A DNA stretch of 64,000 nt from Luteolibacter sp. Y139 (GTDB lineage Bacteria; Verrucomicrobiota; Verrucomicrobiia; Verrucomicrobiales; Akkermansiaceae), in the NCBI RefSeq assembly GCF_038066715.1, contig NZ_JBBUKT010000005.1:1-64000 (forward strand), written 5' to 3'. The notes under the pieces are model-generated. The model was not told the origin of the DNA, searched no databases, and worked only from the letters and a program-made list of their open reading frames with translations. Positions 25,165 to 33,520 of the stretch are shown here, piece after piece. The first letter of the stretch is position 1, and each line of letters begins with the position of its first letter. The translations under genes were made by a program, and so were the position numbers.

Positions 25165-26247
25165 TCAAGGCGGAACCGGGGCATCCTCGGTGCGGCCGGG
25201 GGATTCGCTGGTGTGCCACTCCTGTGCAAAACGCGCGAGCGGGTCGGCGGACTTCGTTGTCACGCCTTGGGCGGCGATCCAGGTGCCCCAGCGCAACGGG
25301 TCGCTGAGGTTCTTGTGGGTGGCGAGTTGGGTGGCGATGTCTTTCCGCTCCGCGGGGTTGAAGCCATGGTCGAGCAGATCGGTGGCGTCTTCGAAGGGCC
25401 ACTCCTCGCCGAGGCGGCCGATCATGTAGTGCATGTAGCCCTTGCGGATGCCGCCGATGACGCGGGAGTGCGGCGCGCGCGACTCCGCAGCGGCGAATGC
25501 GGTCAGGAAGGCGAGATGCTCGCTGGTGCCTCGCAGGGTCATTTCCACCCAAGCTCCAAAGCCATCATAGTCCTCTGCATGATCGTAGAGGCCTTCGGCT
25601 TCAAAGGTCAGGAATCGGTTGAGGGCACCCGTGGGATCGAACCTGAGCTGGGTGTATGTCGCATCCGACGTGATGTCCTCGGTGGCGAAGCGTTCACGAT
25701 CGTGCCCTGTCAGTGAATCGAGCCAGCGGATGGCTTCGGCCGGGTGCTTGATGGTCCAGAGGCGGAAGACCGAGCGGGCGTGTTCGGCGAGGAAGGATGA
25801 GTCCGGCGAGGAGGCCAACAGGTGCATCGCCTCCTGTGGATTCATGATCGCGAAGTGGCGGATGGCGACGAAGTATTGCAGCGAGCGCTGCTGCTCCTCA
25901 TCCATGGGATGAGCGGCGAGAAGCTGCCGGAGGAGCGCGGCTACGGCGTGGTGATCGAGGCGGGCAAGGGTGGTATCGAGCTCGTGCAATGAAGTATCCA
26001 GCTTCCCGGCAGCTTCCGATTTCAAGCAGAGCTCGAAGGAAACCCACACTTGGGATGCGAGGCCGTCGGGTGGCTCGGAGAGCAGTGCTGAAGCAGAGTC
26101 CCGCGAGGTGCGGGATGGGGGAAGCGAGGAGGAGGGTGAGCTTGCTTCTAACAGGTGCTCGTTTTGCGACTGCAGTGCGGTGAGCTCACGGTGACGGATG
26201 AGTCCGATGACCGAGGCCGCGATGAGGATGAGGATCGGAAGCTTCAT
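25165..26247 (-). CDS. Membrane-anchored helical protein coupled to the sigma-factor fusion
   Basis: 360 residues from the ATG at 26245-26247 (MKLPILILIAASVIGLI), which overlaps the upstream stop as ATGA. A very short anchor, then a Ser-rich linker and helical segments MNPQEAMHLLASSP, KHPAEAIRWLDSLTG, FDPTGALNRFLTFEA and a long C-terminal helical part. Because it is co-translated with the sigma factor, it may be a regulatory partner acting at the membrane; that is inference from context only. Confidence 0.83.
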   Translation of the reverse strand: MKLPILILIAASVIGLIRHRELTALQSQNEHLLEASSPSSSLPPSRTSRDSASALLSEPPDGLASQVWVSFELCLKSEAAGKLDTSLHELDTTLARLDHHAVAALLRQLLAAHPMDEEQQRSLQYFVAIRHFAIMNPQEAMHLLASSPDSSFLAEHARSVFRLWTIKHPAEAIRWLDSLTGHDRERFATEDITSDATYTQLRFDPTGALNRFLTFEAEGLYDHAEDYDGFGAWVEMTLRGTSEHLAFLTAFAAAESRAPHSRVIGGIRKGYMHYMIGRLGEEWPFEDATDLLDHGFNPAERKDIATQLATHKNLSDPLRWGTWIAAQGVTTKSADPLARFAQEWHTSESPGRTEDAPVPP

Positions 26248-28085
26248 TTCGCGGGGGCCTCCTGCTGCTGCTTGGTTTTTCCCGTCTCCGATAGAATCTC
26301 GCGCATGATTTGGCCGGCCTTTCCGGGGATGATCTCGTGGAGCCATGCTTCGGTCTGCTGGCGAGCGGTGGCAGGATCCGGCGAGTGCTTGCCGGAGCCG
26401 GCATGGGTCATGTGTGCGAGTGCCTGGGAGCGGGCCAAGGTCTCCAGTTCCTGCGGCGTGAGGCCGGCGGCGCGGAGGACTGGTGTCAGCTCGGAGAGCT
26501 GGAAGTCGCGATCGAGATTGATGCACTGCATCTCCACCACTGAGGTCAGGTCAGCCAATCCTGCGGCCTGCTCGGACGCGGGGAGGTAGTCACGCACGGC
26601 TTGCACGAATTTCTTCGCCCATGAGAGGTCGGCGGTGTGGTTCTCGCCGGGCAAGTCGGAATGGACGTAGGCAGCTTGCTCCAGCCGGTTCCTCAGATGC
26701 TCTGGCTCCATGCTCCTGATGAATTGGTCGCTCTCCGGAGACTGATGGGTAAGCATTTCCCACAAGAGGCTTTCTTCTCCCTGTGCGATGAGGTCCTCGG
26801 GAGCACCGGGGTCGGAGGTGTGTCTGAGTTTTCCTGATGCCTGCTGGTCTTGCATCCATGCGAGGGCACCGGCGGGATCTGTGTCCGCCCACTTCGAGAA
26901 TGACCGGGGCAGCTCCAAGCGAAGCATCCATCCATCGTAGTCTCCGCCCTGTCGGGTGAAGGCATCAAAGACCGTGGTGAGCGCATACTTGGGGTCGGTC
27001 AAGGTCATGGCGTCGAGGAGCGACTTCAGCAGGTGCGCCTTGTTGTTGAAGACGGCACGGCTTTCGGCGGCCTGCTTCACGAGATCGGTCCATTGGCTGC
27101 GATCCAAGGCGGCGAGCTTGGCGATGAAGGCGCTTTCCAGAGGCTCGCCGGCGTGATCGACGTCTTCCTGTTCCTTCAGCAAGGTGACGAGTCGGGTGCT
27201 GGTGGAGAGGACGGAGCGGGGGGTATTGGCGGAGGTGCTGCGGGTGGCGGGTATGGTGGAGGCGTGGGGTGGTGTGGTGGACTGGATCTGTGCGGTGAGC
27301 TTGGAGATGGCATTCTCCTGAAGGATGAGTGGGACGGCGGCGATGAGGAGAGCTGCGGGAATGAGTGCCTTCGATGGCGTGGTCATGAGCCAAGGGAGTT
27401 TGCCGGTTATTCCCGCAGCGCCCTTCATCGCCGCCGCGGTGGTGGTGTGGAGGACGGTGAGTGGTGCGGCCTTTGCGAACTCGGAGCTGAGGCCGGCGAT
27501 GATGACGGTGATGGAGAGGGTGACACCTCTGCCGCGGAGGATGCGGGCAAGCTTCTCGAGGGCGCGTTGGGATTGCTTTTGTACGGCGGAGGTGGATTTG
27601 CCTAACAGGGCGGCGATGCTGGGGAAGCTGCGGCTTTCGTAGAAGTGGAGGAGGAGCAAGGAGCGATCGGAATCGCCGAGGCGATCGAGGGCGAGATCGA
27701 GGTGAGGGAGGGCATCGATCCACTGGGATTCGCTATCGGGTGCGGGGGTGGAGTGGATGTCGGCTTGTGCATGTGCGCGTTGTTCGCGGCGGCGGCGGGA
27801 GGCTTCCGAGCGCATGGCCTTGGTGGATTCGTAGAGGGTGGCGCGGTGGAGCCAGGCGGGGAGGCGGTCGGGGTGCTTGGCGAGGGAGACGGCCTTGGCG
27901 GCGAGGGCGCAGAGGACATTCTGGGTGATCTCTTCGGAGAGCGGGCGATTGCCGGTGCGGCGGAGGGCGGCGTGGAAGACGAGGCCGAGGTAGCGGGACG
28001 CGAGGGCGCGGAAGGCGGCCTCATCGCGATCGCGGACGAAGGCGGAGAGGAGGTCGAGATCTGCGGCGGGGTCGGAAACAGCCAT
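26244..28085 (-). CDS. ECF-type sigma factor fused to a membrane-anchored DPxxA domain
   Basis: 613 residues from the ATG at 28083-28085. Residues 10-80 are sigma region 2 (LLSAFVRDRDEAAFRALASRY, core ISEEITQNVL-like PLSEEITQNVL), 125-185 region 4 with HTH (FPSIAALLGKSTSAVQKQSQRA). Then a hydrophobic stretch at about 188-205 and a membrane helix at about 240-256 (ALIPAALLIAAVPLIL), so residues 260-613 are exported. That part contains LTDPKYALTTVFDAF, TDPAGALAWMQDQQ and other family segments. Fusing transcription initiation to a transmembrane sensor-like domain suggests signal-controlled release or activity of the sigma part. No anti-sigma gene is adjacent. Confidence 0.9.
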   Translation of the reverse strand: MAVSDPAADLDLLSAFVRDRDEAAFRALASRYLGLVFHAALRRTGNRPLSEEITQNVLCALAAKAVSLAKHPDRLPAWLHRATLYESTKAMRSEASRRRREQRAHAQADIHSTPAPDSESQWIDALPHLDLALDRLGDSDRSLLLLHFYESRSFPSIAALLGKSTSAVQKQSQRALEKLARILRGRGVTLSITVIIAGLSSEFAKAAPLTVLHTTTAAAMKGAAGITGKLPWLMTTPSKALIPAALLIAAVPLILQENAISKLTAQIQSTTPPHASTIPATRSTSANTPRSVLSTSTRLVTLLKEQEDVDHAGEPLESAFIAKLAALDRSQWTDLVKQAAESRAVFNNKAHLLKSLLDAMTLTDPKYALTTVFDAFTRQGGDYDGWMLRLELPRSFSKWADTDPAGALAWMQDQQASGKLRHTSDPGAPEDLIAQGEESLLWEMLTHQSPESDQFIRSMEPEHLRNRLEQAAYVHSDLPGENHTADLSWAKKFVQAVRDYLPASEQAAGLADLTSVVEMQCINLDRDFQLSELTPVLRAAGLTPQELETLARSQALAHMTHAGSGKHSPDPATARQQTEAWLHEIIPGKAGQIMREILSETGKTKQQQEAPAK

Positions 28086-28579
28086 GTTTTCCCGGGATAC
28101 ACCGGGTGGGATGGGGATGCGGACAGGAAATTTTTCGAGAAGTGGCGAGCGGTCGGTGATTAGTGGAAGAAGTCGCACGGATGGAGGATCGAAACGCGGA
28201 GGCGCGGAGGTCGCAGAGGAGATCGCGGAGAAGAATTGCCGGGTGATCGATGGTGGAGAGGCGTCGAGGCTGGGGACGCACTGTTACCAACGCGGCTAAC
28301 GAGGGTTGGGGGAGAGTGCGTGACGAAACGGAGTGGCGATTTGGGTTGTGGGCTCGCACTGCCTGAATGGCGCAGCCATTCAGCTACGAAGAGGGAAAGA
28401 CATCGGGGATGGGCACGCGTTGTCACCAACGCGCCTACGGAGGGTGGGCGTGCTTGGGTGGTGATGGGCGAGTGGCGAGGTGCTTCGGTTGCCGCACTCG
28501 GAGAGTGCGGACCACTTTGCTTCGCTGGTGCGGACCGCAGCGGTCGGGGGAAATTCGCGGCCTAATCGGAAATCGCTTG
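28086..28579 (+). repeat. Repeat-rich intergenic region with family C, A and B hairpins
   Basis: No gene. A CGCGGAGG tract lies near 28190-28235 and a degenerate family A copy near 28276-28300. 28363-28383 is a family C hairpin with a completely different 9-bp stem (CTGAATGGC, loop GCA, GCCATTCAG) but the usual tail CTACGAA. Family A is at 28417-28440 and family B at 28492-28515. Confidence 0.8.
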
Positions 28580-28608
28580 CAGGTGATACAGGTGGGGTGT
28601 ATCACCTG
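28580..28608. promoter_or_regulatory. Palindromic operator for the GntR-type repressor
   Basis: Perfect inverted repeat: CAGGTGATACA (28580-28590) and TGTATCACCTG (28598-28608), 7-nt spacer, ending 9 nt before the ATG of the GntR gene. Its position between promoter and start codon fits autorepression of the whole transporter operon by the encoded regulator, the usual logic of YtrA-type loci. No other copy was seen in the window. Confidence 0.8.
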
Positions 28609-28617
28609 TCTCGCCTC

Positions 28618-28998
28618 ATGCTTCCGTTTGTTTTCCATCTTCGCGATGATGAGCCGGTGTCGGACCAGATTGTCCGGGCGGCGCATCATGCGCTGGCGAG
28701 TGGGGAGCTGAAGGAGGGGGAGCTCTTTCCCTCGACGCGGGCGCTGGCGCAGCAGCTGAGGATCTCTCCGACGACGGCGAACAAGGTGGTGGCGCAGCTG
28801 CGGGAGCTGGGCTTCCTGACGAGCCGGCCGGGGATCGGGATGGTGATCCAGAAGCCATCCCTGCCGAACATGGCGCAGCGGCTGGAGCTGTTAGAGCCGG
28901 CGGCGCGGCGGTTCATGGAGGAGGCGCGGTCACTGCACCTTTCCGTCGATGACTTCGAGGCGCTGCTGCGGAGCATGGATATCCCGCGATCTGACTGA
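28618..28998 (+). CDS. GntR-family transcriptional regulator, YtrA type
   Basis: 126 residues from the ATG at 28618 (MLPFVFHLRDDEPVSDQIVR). The winged helix-turn-helix covers residues 10-78: LKEGELFPSTRALAQQLRIS, PTTANKVVAQLRELGF and the wing TSRPGIGMVI. The remaining 48 residues form only a short helical tail, as in the YtrA subfamily, which lacks a large effector domain. It is the first gene of an operon with an ABC ATPase and three membrane proteins. Likely a repressor of that operon binding the palindrome just upstream. Confidence 0.92.
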   Translation: MLPFVFHLRDDEPVSDQIVRAAHHALASGELKEGELFPSTRALAQQLRISPTTANKVVAQLRELGFLTSRPGIGMVIQKPSLPNMAQRLELLEPAARRFMEEARSLHLSVDDFEALLRSMDIPRSD

Positions 28999-29110
28999 CC
29001 AAAGCCGCCTGCGGCGAATCACCCATCATCAATCTTTCAATCATCAATCGAACAGCGGCCTCGCGGCCGATCGAACGAGTCACCCAAGCAAAGCAAAGCG
29101 AAGCGAAGCC

Positions 29111-30019
29111 ATGATCACCATTACTGATCTCTACAAGCGGTTCAACCGGGAGGATGCCTTGCGGGGCGTCAACTTGACGGTGCCTGAAGGCCAGGTGACG
29201 GCTTTCCTGGGGCCGAACGGGGCGGGGAAGACGACGACGATCAAGTGCGCGATGAACCTGATCTACCGGGATGGCGGCGAGGTGACGGTGATGGGGAAGG
29301 ATGCGCGGGAGCTGGGGAAGGAGCAGTGGCAGCGGATCGGCTACGTGTCCGAGAACCGGCAGCTGCCGGGGTGGATGACGGTGCCGAAGCTGATGAAATT
29401 CCTGCGGCCGATGTACGGGAGCCACTGGGATGCGGACTTCGAGAAGAAGATGACGAAGTCCTTCGAGCTGCCGCTGAAGACGACGCTGAGTGCGATGTCG
29501 CGCGGGCAGCGGATGAAGGCGGCGCTGCTGAGCGCGCTGGCGTATCGGCCGCAGCTGGTGGTGCTGGATGAGCCGTTCTCGGGGCTGGATCCGCTGGTGC
29601 GGGATGAGTTCCTGACAGGTCTGTTAGAACTGACGGATGCGGAGGGGTGGACGGTGCTGATTTCCTCGCACGATATCGAGGAGGTGGAGCGGTTCGCGGA
29701 CCGGGTGGCGATCATCAATGCGGGGCGGATCGACCTGCAGGAGGATGTGGAGACGCTGCGGGAGAGGTTCCGGAGCGTGGAGCTGTGGTTCGACGAGGAG
29801 CCGGTGCTGCCGCTCAAGGGGACGCTGCCGGAGACGTGGCTGAATCCGCAGGTGAACGGGCGGACGGTCGTCTTCAGTGACACGAACTACGATGAAGCTA
29901 GTAGCCGGGCGATGCTGGCGAGGTTCTTTCCGGACAGCCGGCGGCAGGAGGTGCGGCGGATGACGCTGCGGGAGATCTTCGTGGTGCTGGCGCGGAGCTA
30001 CCGGGCGCAGGCGGTGTGA
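29111..30019 (+). CDS. ABC transporter ATP-binding protein
   Basis: 302 residues from the ATG at 29111. Walker A GPNGAGKTT (34-42), Q-loop region around SENRQLPG, signature LSAMSRGQ (126-133), Walker B LVVLDEP (149-155) followed by FSGLDPL, and switch His in SSHD (H187) are all intact. The C-terminal 100 residues are the usual extra domain of drug/lipid-type ABC exporters with GntR regulators. The 112-nt gap upstream contains two GC hairpins and an (A)AAGC/GAAGC run at 29088-29109. It powers the membrane proteins encoded downstream. Confidence 0.94.
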   Translation: MITITDLYKRFNREDALRGVNLTVPEGQVTAFLGPNGAGKTTTIKCAMNLIYRDGGEVTVMGKDARELGKEQWQRIGYVSENRQLPGWMTVPKLMKFLRPMYGSHWDADFEKKMTKSFELPLKTTLSAMSRGQRMKAALLSALAYRPQLVVLDEPFSGLDPLVRDEFLTGLLELTDAEGWTVLISSHDIEEVERFADRVAIINAGRIDLQEDVETLRERFRSVELWFDEEPVLPLKGTLPETWLNPQVNGRTVVFSDTNYDEASSRAMLARFFPDSRRQEVRRMTLREIFVVLARSYRAQAV

Positions 30020-30040
30020 TTTGAGAAATGGAGGACGTGT

Positions 30041-31723
30041 ATGCCTTACTCACCTTTTACCCGATTTTTCGCCGTGGTGCTGGTTGCGCTGGTGGCGTTC
30101 GGATTGATGTGGCCGGATGATCGTGCCTTCCAGTGGGCGATCTACGGGACTGGCACGATCGCGGTGCTGGCGATAGTCTTCACGTGGAGCGTGGTGAAGA
30201 ACGCGCCGCCGCTGGATGACCGGGCGTTTCACCAATGTCTGCCGGAGGGGCTGAGCCGGGCCTTTCTCCGGACGATGTGGATCCATCTGCTGGTGCTGGC
30301 GGGGATCGCGCTGGCGGTGCTGGTGTATTGCTGGATCTGGAATTTTTCCTGGCGCACTGCATCGTGGGGTGTGGTGATGCTGACGATCCCCGCGTGGGCG
30401 CTCATGACCGCGGTGGGGGTCGCCAGCAGCGCGGGGAGTTCGCAGCAGGGGAGGAAATTGACGGCGTGGTTCGCGATCTTCGGGACGCCGGTGCTCTCGG
30501 CGGTGCTGCTGTATTTCTTGAACCGGGGAGTGGATCGTCCGGCTCTGGAGCTGGTGTATTTCTCGAGGCTGAAGACCACGGCGCTGACGGCGGCGACGCT
30601 GTATCCGCTGATCTGGTGGCTGGTGGCGGCCCGCAAGCGGAGGACGCTGGGGCTGGTGCTGGGCGGCGCGACGAGTGCGCTGCTGCCGTGGCTGGCGATC
30701 CATGGCGACTTCATGAAGGTGTCGCGCGAGCTGATTCTGGATTCGCGCAAGCCATCCGCTGCGATCGAGCGTCTGACGCTTTCGCGGAAGCCATTTTCGG
30801 AGAGCGACGAGACATTGATCCCAGTGGGAGATCTGATCGACATCCAAGGGCTGGCGGAGAGCGAGAGTGCGCGGGTGGTGATGTCGATCCGGTTTGGAGA
30901 GGCCGGTCAGCCGAGCTTGGCCACCTTCCACAATTGGGAGGGCTTGGGGACCTTCGAATTCCGCAACGAGATCCATGCCGGGGAAGAGACGTTCCGCTAC
31001 GTCCCCGCCACCGCTACGAATGAAGGGGGCAAGATCGTGTGGGGAGCGCAGCCGGGAAACGCGGGGATCCGGAAGCTTCTTCCCGCGACCGAGAGCTTCG
31101 AGCCGTGGAGCTCAGTTCGGCTCCCCCTGGTGCCGGTGGTTCTTAATCCCGACATGGAGAAGCTGCGGGAAAGGGGAGTCTTGCAGTACCCCATGCCCAC
31201 CTACGATCCACGGGTGACTCCGGAGACTTTCCGGACCAAGCCGTGGACGGCGTGGGTGGCGGATCCGGGGTCGTGGACTTTGTTAGGATCTTGTCAGGCG
31301 GTGGAGGGGAATTCCTTCCGGCTCGATCAGGGCGGGATGATCAAGGTGCTGCCGTTGCGGGAGAAATCGACGGGGGACGATTGCATCATCGTGCGATACT
31401 ACTTCGAGGAGTTGTGGCAGGCGGGTCCGTGGTTCGGATGGGAGACGGCGGCGAGGCGGTCGGCGTTGGATATCGCGCTGGTGGCGATCGATGAGACGGG
31501 GAAGCACGCGTTCCTGATCGATGACTTCGACATGAGCCGGGAGATGGAGAAGGTGATGCTGGGAAAATATTCGACCCTGTTCTTCCAGTCCGATGCGGTC
31601 GATCCGGCGGAGGGGGCGGCGGCGTGGAAGCGGGTGGAGATGCTGAGGAAGAGCCGGCTGTATGTGTTCGCGACGCAGGGGGCGGGACCTAACAGGCGGG
31701 TGGAGCTGCCGGGTTTGGAATGA
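30041..31723 (+). CDS. ABC-associated membrane protein, copy 1 of 3
   Basis: 560 residues. The N-terminal 235 residues carry about six hydrophobic helices (FFAVVLVALVAFGLMW, GTIAVLAIVFTW, IHLLVLAGIALAVLVYC, GVVMLTIPAWALMTAVG, FAIFGTPVLSAVLLYF, TALTAATLYPLIWWLVA). The rest is soluble, beginning near HGDFMKVSREL, with the conserved LTLSRKPFSESDETLIPVGDLI. A GGAGG ribosome site lies 9-13 nt before the ATG. As a neighbour of a lone ATPase it is the probable permease; its fold does not match a permease family I can name. Confidence 0.87.
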   Translation: MPYSPFTRFFAVVLVALVAFGLMWPDDRAFQWAIYGTGTIAVLAIVFTWSVVKNAPPLDDRAFHQCLPEGLSRAFLRTMWIHLLVLAGIALAVLVYCWIWNFSWRTASWGVVMLTIPAWALMTAVGVASSAGSSQQGRKLTAWFAIFGTPVLSAVLLYFLNRGVDRPALELVYFSRLKTTALTAATLYPLIWWLVAARKRRTLGLVLGGATSALLPWLAIHGDFMKVSRELILDSRKPSAAIERLTLSRKPFSESDETLIPVGDLIDIQGLAESESARVVMSIRFGEAGQPSLATFHNWEGLGTFEFRNEIHAGEETFRYVPATATNEGGKIVWGAQPGNAGIRKLLPATESFEPWSSVRLPLVPVVLNPDMEKLRERGVLQYPMPTYDPRVTPETFRTKPWTAWVADPGSWTLLGSCQAVEGNSFRLDQGGMIKVLPLREKSTGDDCIIVRYYFEELWQAGPWFGWETAARRSALDIALVAIDETGKHAFLIDDFDMSREMEKVMLGKYSTLFFQSDAVDPAEGAAAWKRVEMLRKSRLYVFATQGAGPNRRVELPGLE

Positions 31724-31749
31724 ATCATTGAGAAGCAGAGGACCTTTAT

Positions 31750-33480
31750 ATGCCTTATTCACCTTTCACTCGTTTTCTGGGCTGCGTGCTGGTGGTGCTG
31801 GCGGCACTGGCGCTGCTGTGGCCGGATGACCGGACGCTGCAGTGGGCTGCATACGGCACCGGTGCGGTGGCGATCCTGCTGATGGTCTTCACGTGGAGTG
31901 CGGTGAGGAATTCGCCGCCGCTGGATGACCAGGCGTTTCACCAATGTCTGCCGGAGGGAGTGAGCCGGGCTTTCTTCCGGACGGTGTGGATTCATCTGCT
32001 GGTGCTGGCGGGAGTGGCGGTGGTGGTGCTGGTGTATTGCGGGGTCTGGAACTTCAGCTGGCGGGCGGCTTCGTATGGGGTGGCGATGTTGACGCTGCCG
32101 GTGTGGGCGCTGATGTCGGCGATGGGGGTGGCGAGCAGTGCGAGCAGCTCGCGGCAGGCGTGGAAGTCGGCGGCGTGGTTCGCGATCTTCGCGATGCCGC
32201 TGTTTTCGTGGGGGCTGCTGTATGTGCTGAATGACGGGGTGGAGAAGTATGTGCCGGAGGAGGTGTATTTCCCGCCGGTGCGGACGCTGGTTCTAACAGG
32301 GGCGACGCTGTATCCGCTGGTCTGGTGGCTGGTGGCGGCGCGGAAGCGGAGGAGGCTGGGGCTGGTGCTGGGTGGTGCGACGGGTGCGCTGCTGCCGTGG
32401 CTGTGGATTTACGGGGACTTCGCGAAGGTGCCGGTGGAGGAGAAGAAGCCTGGGGCGGAAGAGGTGGTCTTCTTGAGCGACGGGCCGAGGCCGCTACTGG
32501 CGGACGGGCGGATCACGGTGACGCGGAAGCCATTTCAAGAGCGTGCCGAGCGGTGGATCCCGATGGAGGATCTGGTGGAGGTGAAGGGAATGGCGGAGGG
32601 CGAGCAGGTGGGCGTGATGCTCTCGATCGGCGAAGAGAGCAGCAAGGAGCGGGAGCGCTTGTATACCTGGGAGGTGCGGGATGAGACGCGTGCGAAGGAG
32701 AGAGGCGTCCGCTATGTGGAGGCGATCGCGCTGAATCGTGGAGGGAAGGTGGTGTGGGGAGCAGGGCCGCGGAATGAGGGGATCCGGGCGCAATTGCCGC
32801 CGGTGGAGACTTTCGAGTATTGGGACGGTCGGCTGAACCAGGCTTTCCCGCAGCCGGTGATTGCGAATCCCGCGGTTGCCGATTTCCAGCCGGCATCGAA
32901 GGACGAGGAGAGGCGGCCTTTTTCGTACCGGTATGTCACGGCGGAGGCCTTCCGGACGAAGCCGTGGTCGGCGTGGGTGTCGACGCGCTCGGCGTGGAAG
33001 TTGTTAGTCTCGTGTGCGGTGAGCGAAGGGGCGTCCGTCCGGTTGGAGCATGGAGGGAGGCTGGAGGTAGTCCCGCTTTCGGTGATGGCGGATGCGGGGC
33101 CGAGGTGGCCGGCGCAGGCGAAGTCGCCTTCACCGGCGGGCAGCAACCACGGGATCGAGCTGCGCTGCTCCTATGAGGATCTGTGGGTGGCGGACGGGCC
33201 TTGGTTTGGCAAGGATACGGTCCAGACGTGGTCGGGGATGGATGTGCTCATGGTCATCATCGATGAGACGGGGAAGCACGCCTATCTGAGCGATGAGCTG
33301 GATTTCGGGGGAGATGGGAAGCTGCTGCTGGGGCGCTATGACCGGAGGATCTTCGATGCTGGCGCGGGCGACACGCCGGAGAGCCTGCAGAGGATCGAGA
33401 TGGTGCGGAAGGGGCGGGTGTATGTCTTCGCGTCGCAGTGGGGTGCGTATCCGGAGATGATGAAGGTGTCGGGCTCGTGA
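31750..33480 (+). CDS. ABC-associated membrane protein, copy 2 of 3
   Basis: 576 residues, aligned over its full length with copies 1 and 3. The membrane half is most conserved (CLPEGVSRAFFRTVWIHLLV, TLYPLVWWLVAARKRRRLGL); the soluble half is more divergent, with ITVTRKPFQERAERWIPMED and a unique Ala/Pro-rich insert near SVMADAGPRWPAQAKSPSPA. The C-terminus shares VIIDETGKHAYLSDE with its siblings. Intergenic gap to copy 1 is 26 nt. Confidence 0.87.
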   Translation: MPYSPFTRFLGCVLVVLAALALLWPDDRTLQWAAYGTGAVAILLMVFTWSAVRNSPPLDDQAFHQCLPEGVSRAFFRTVWIHLLVLAGVAVVVLVYCGVWNFSWRAASYGVAMLTLPVWALMSAMGVASSASSSRQAWKSAAWFAIFAMPLFSWGLLYVLNDGVEKYVPEEVYFPPVRTLVLTGATLYPLVWWLVAARKRRRLGLVLGGATGALLPWLWIYGDFAKVPVEEKKPGAEEVVFLSDGPRPLLADGRITVTRKPFQERAERWIPMEDLVEVKGMAEGEQVGVMLSIGEESSKERERLYTWEVRDETRAKERGVRYVEAIALNRGGKVVWGAGPRNEGIRAQLPPVETFEYWDGRLNQAFPQPVIANPAVADFQPASKDEERRPFSYRYVTAEAFRTKPWSAWVSTRSAWKLLVSCAVSEGASVRLEHGGRLEVVPLSVMADAGPRWPAQAKSPSPAGSNHGIELRCSYEDLWVADGPWFGKDTVQTWSGMDVLMVIIDETGKHAYLSDELDFGGDGKLLLGRYDRRIFDAGAGDTPESLQRIEMVRKGRVYVFASQWGAYPEMMKVSGS

Positions 33481-33520
33481 GAATCTAACAGTCTAACAAT
33501 CCAATCGGGAGATCACGCTT

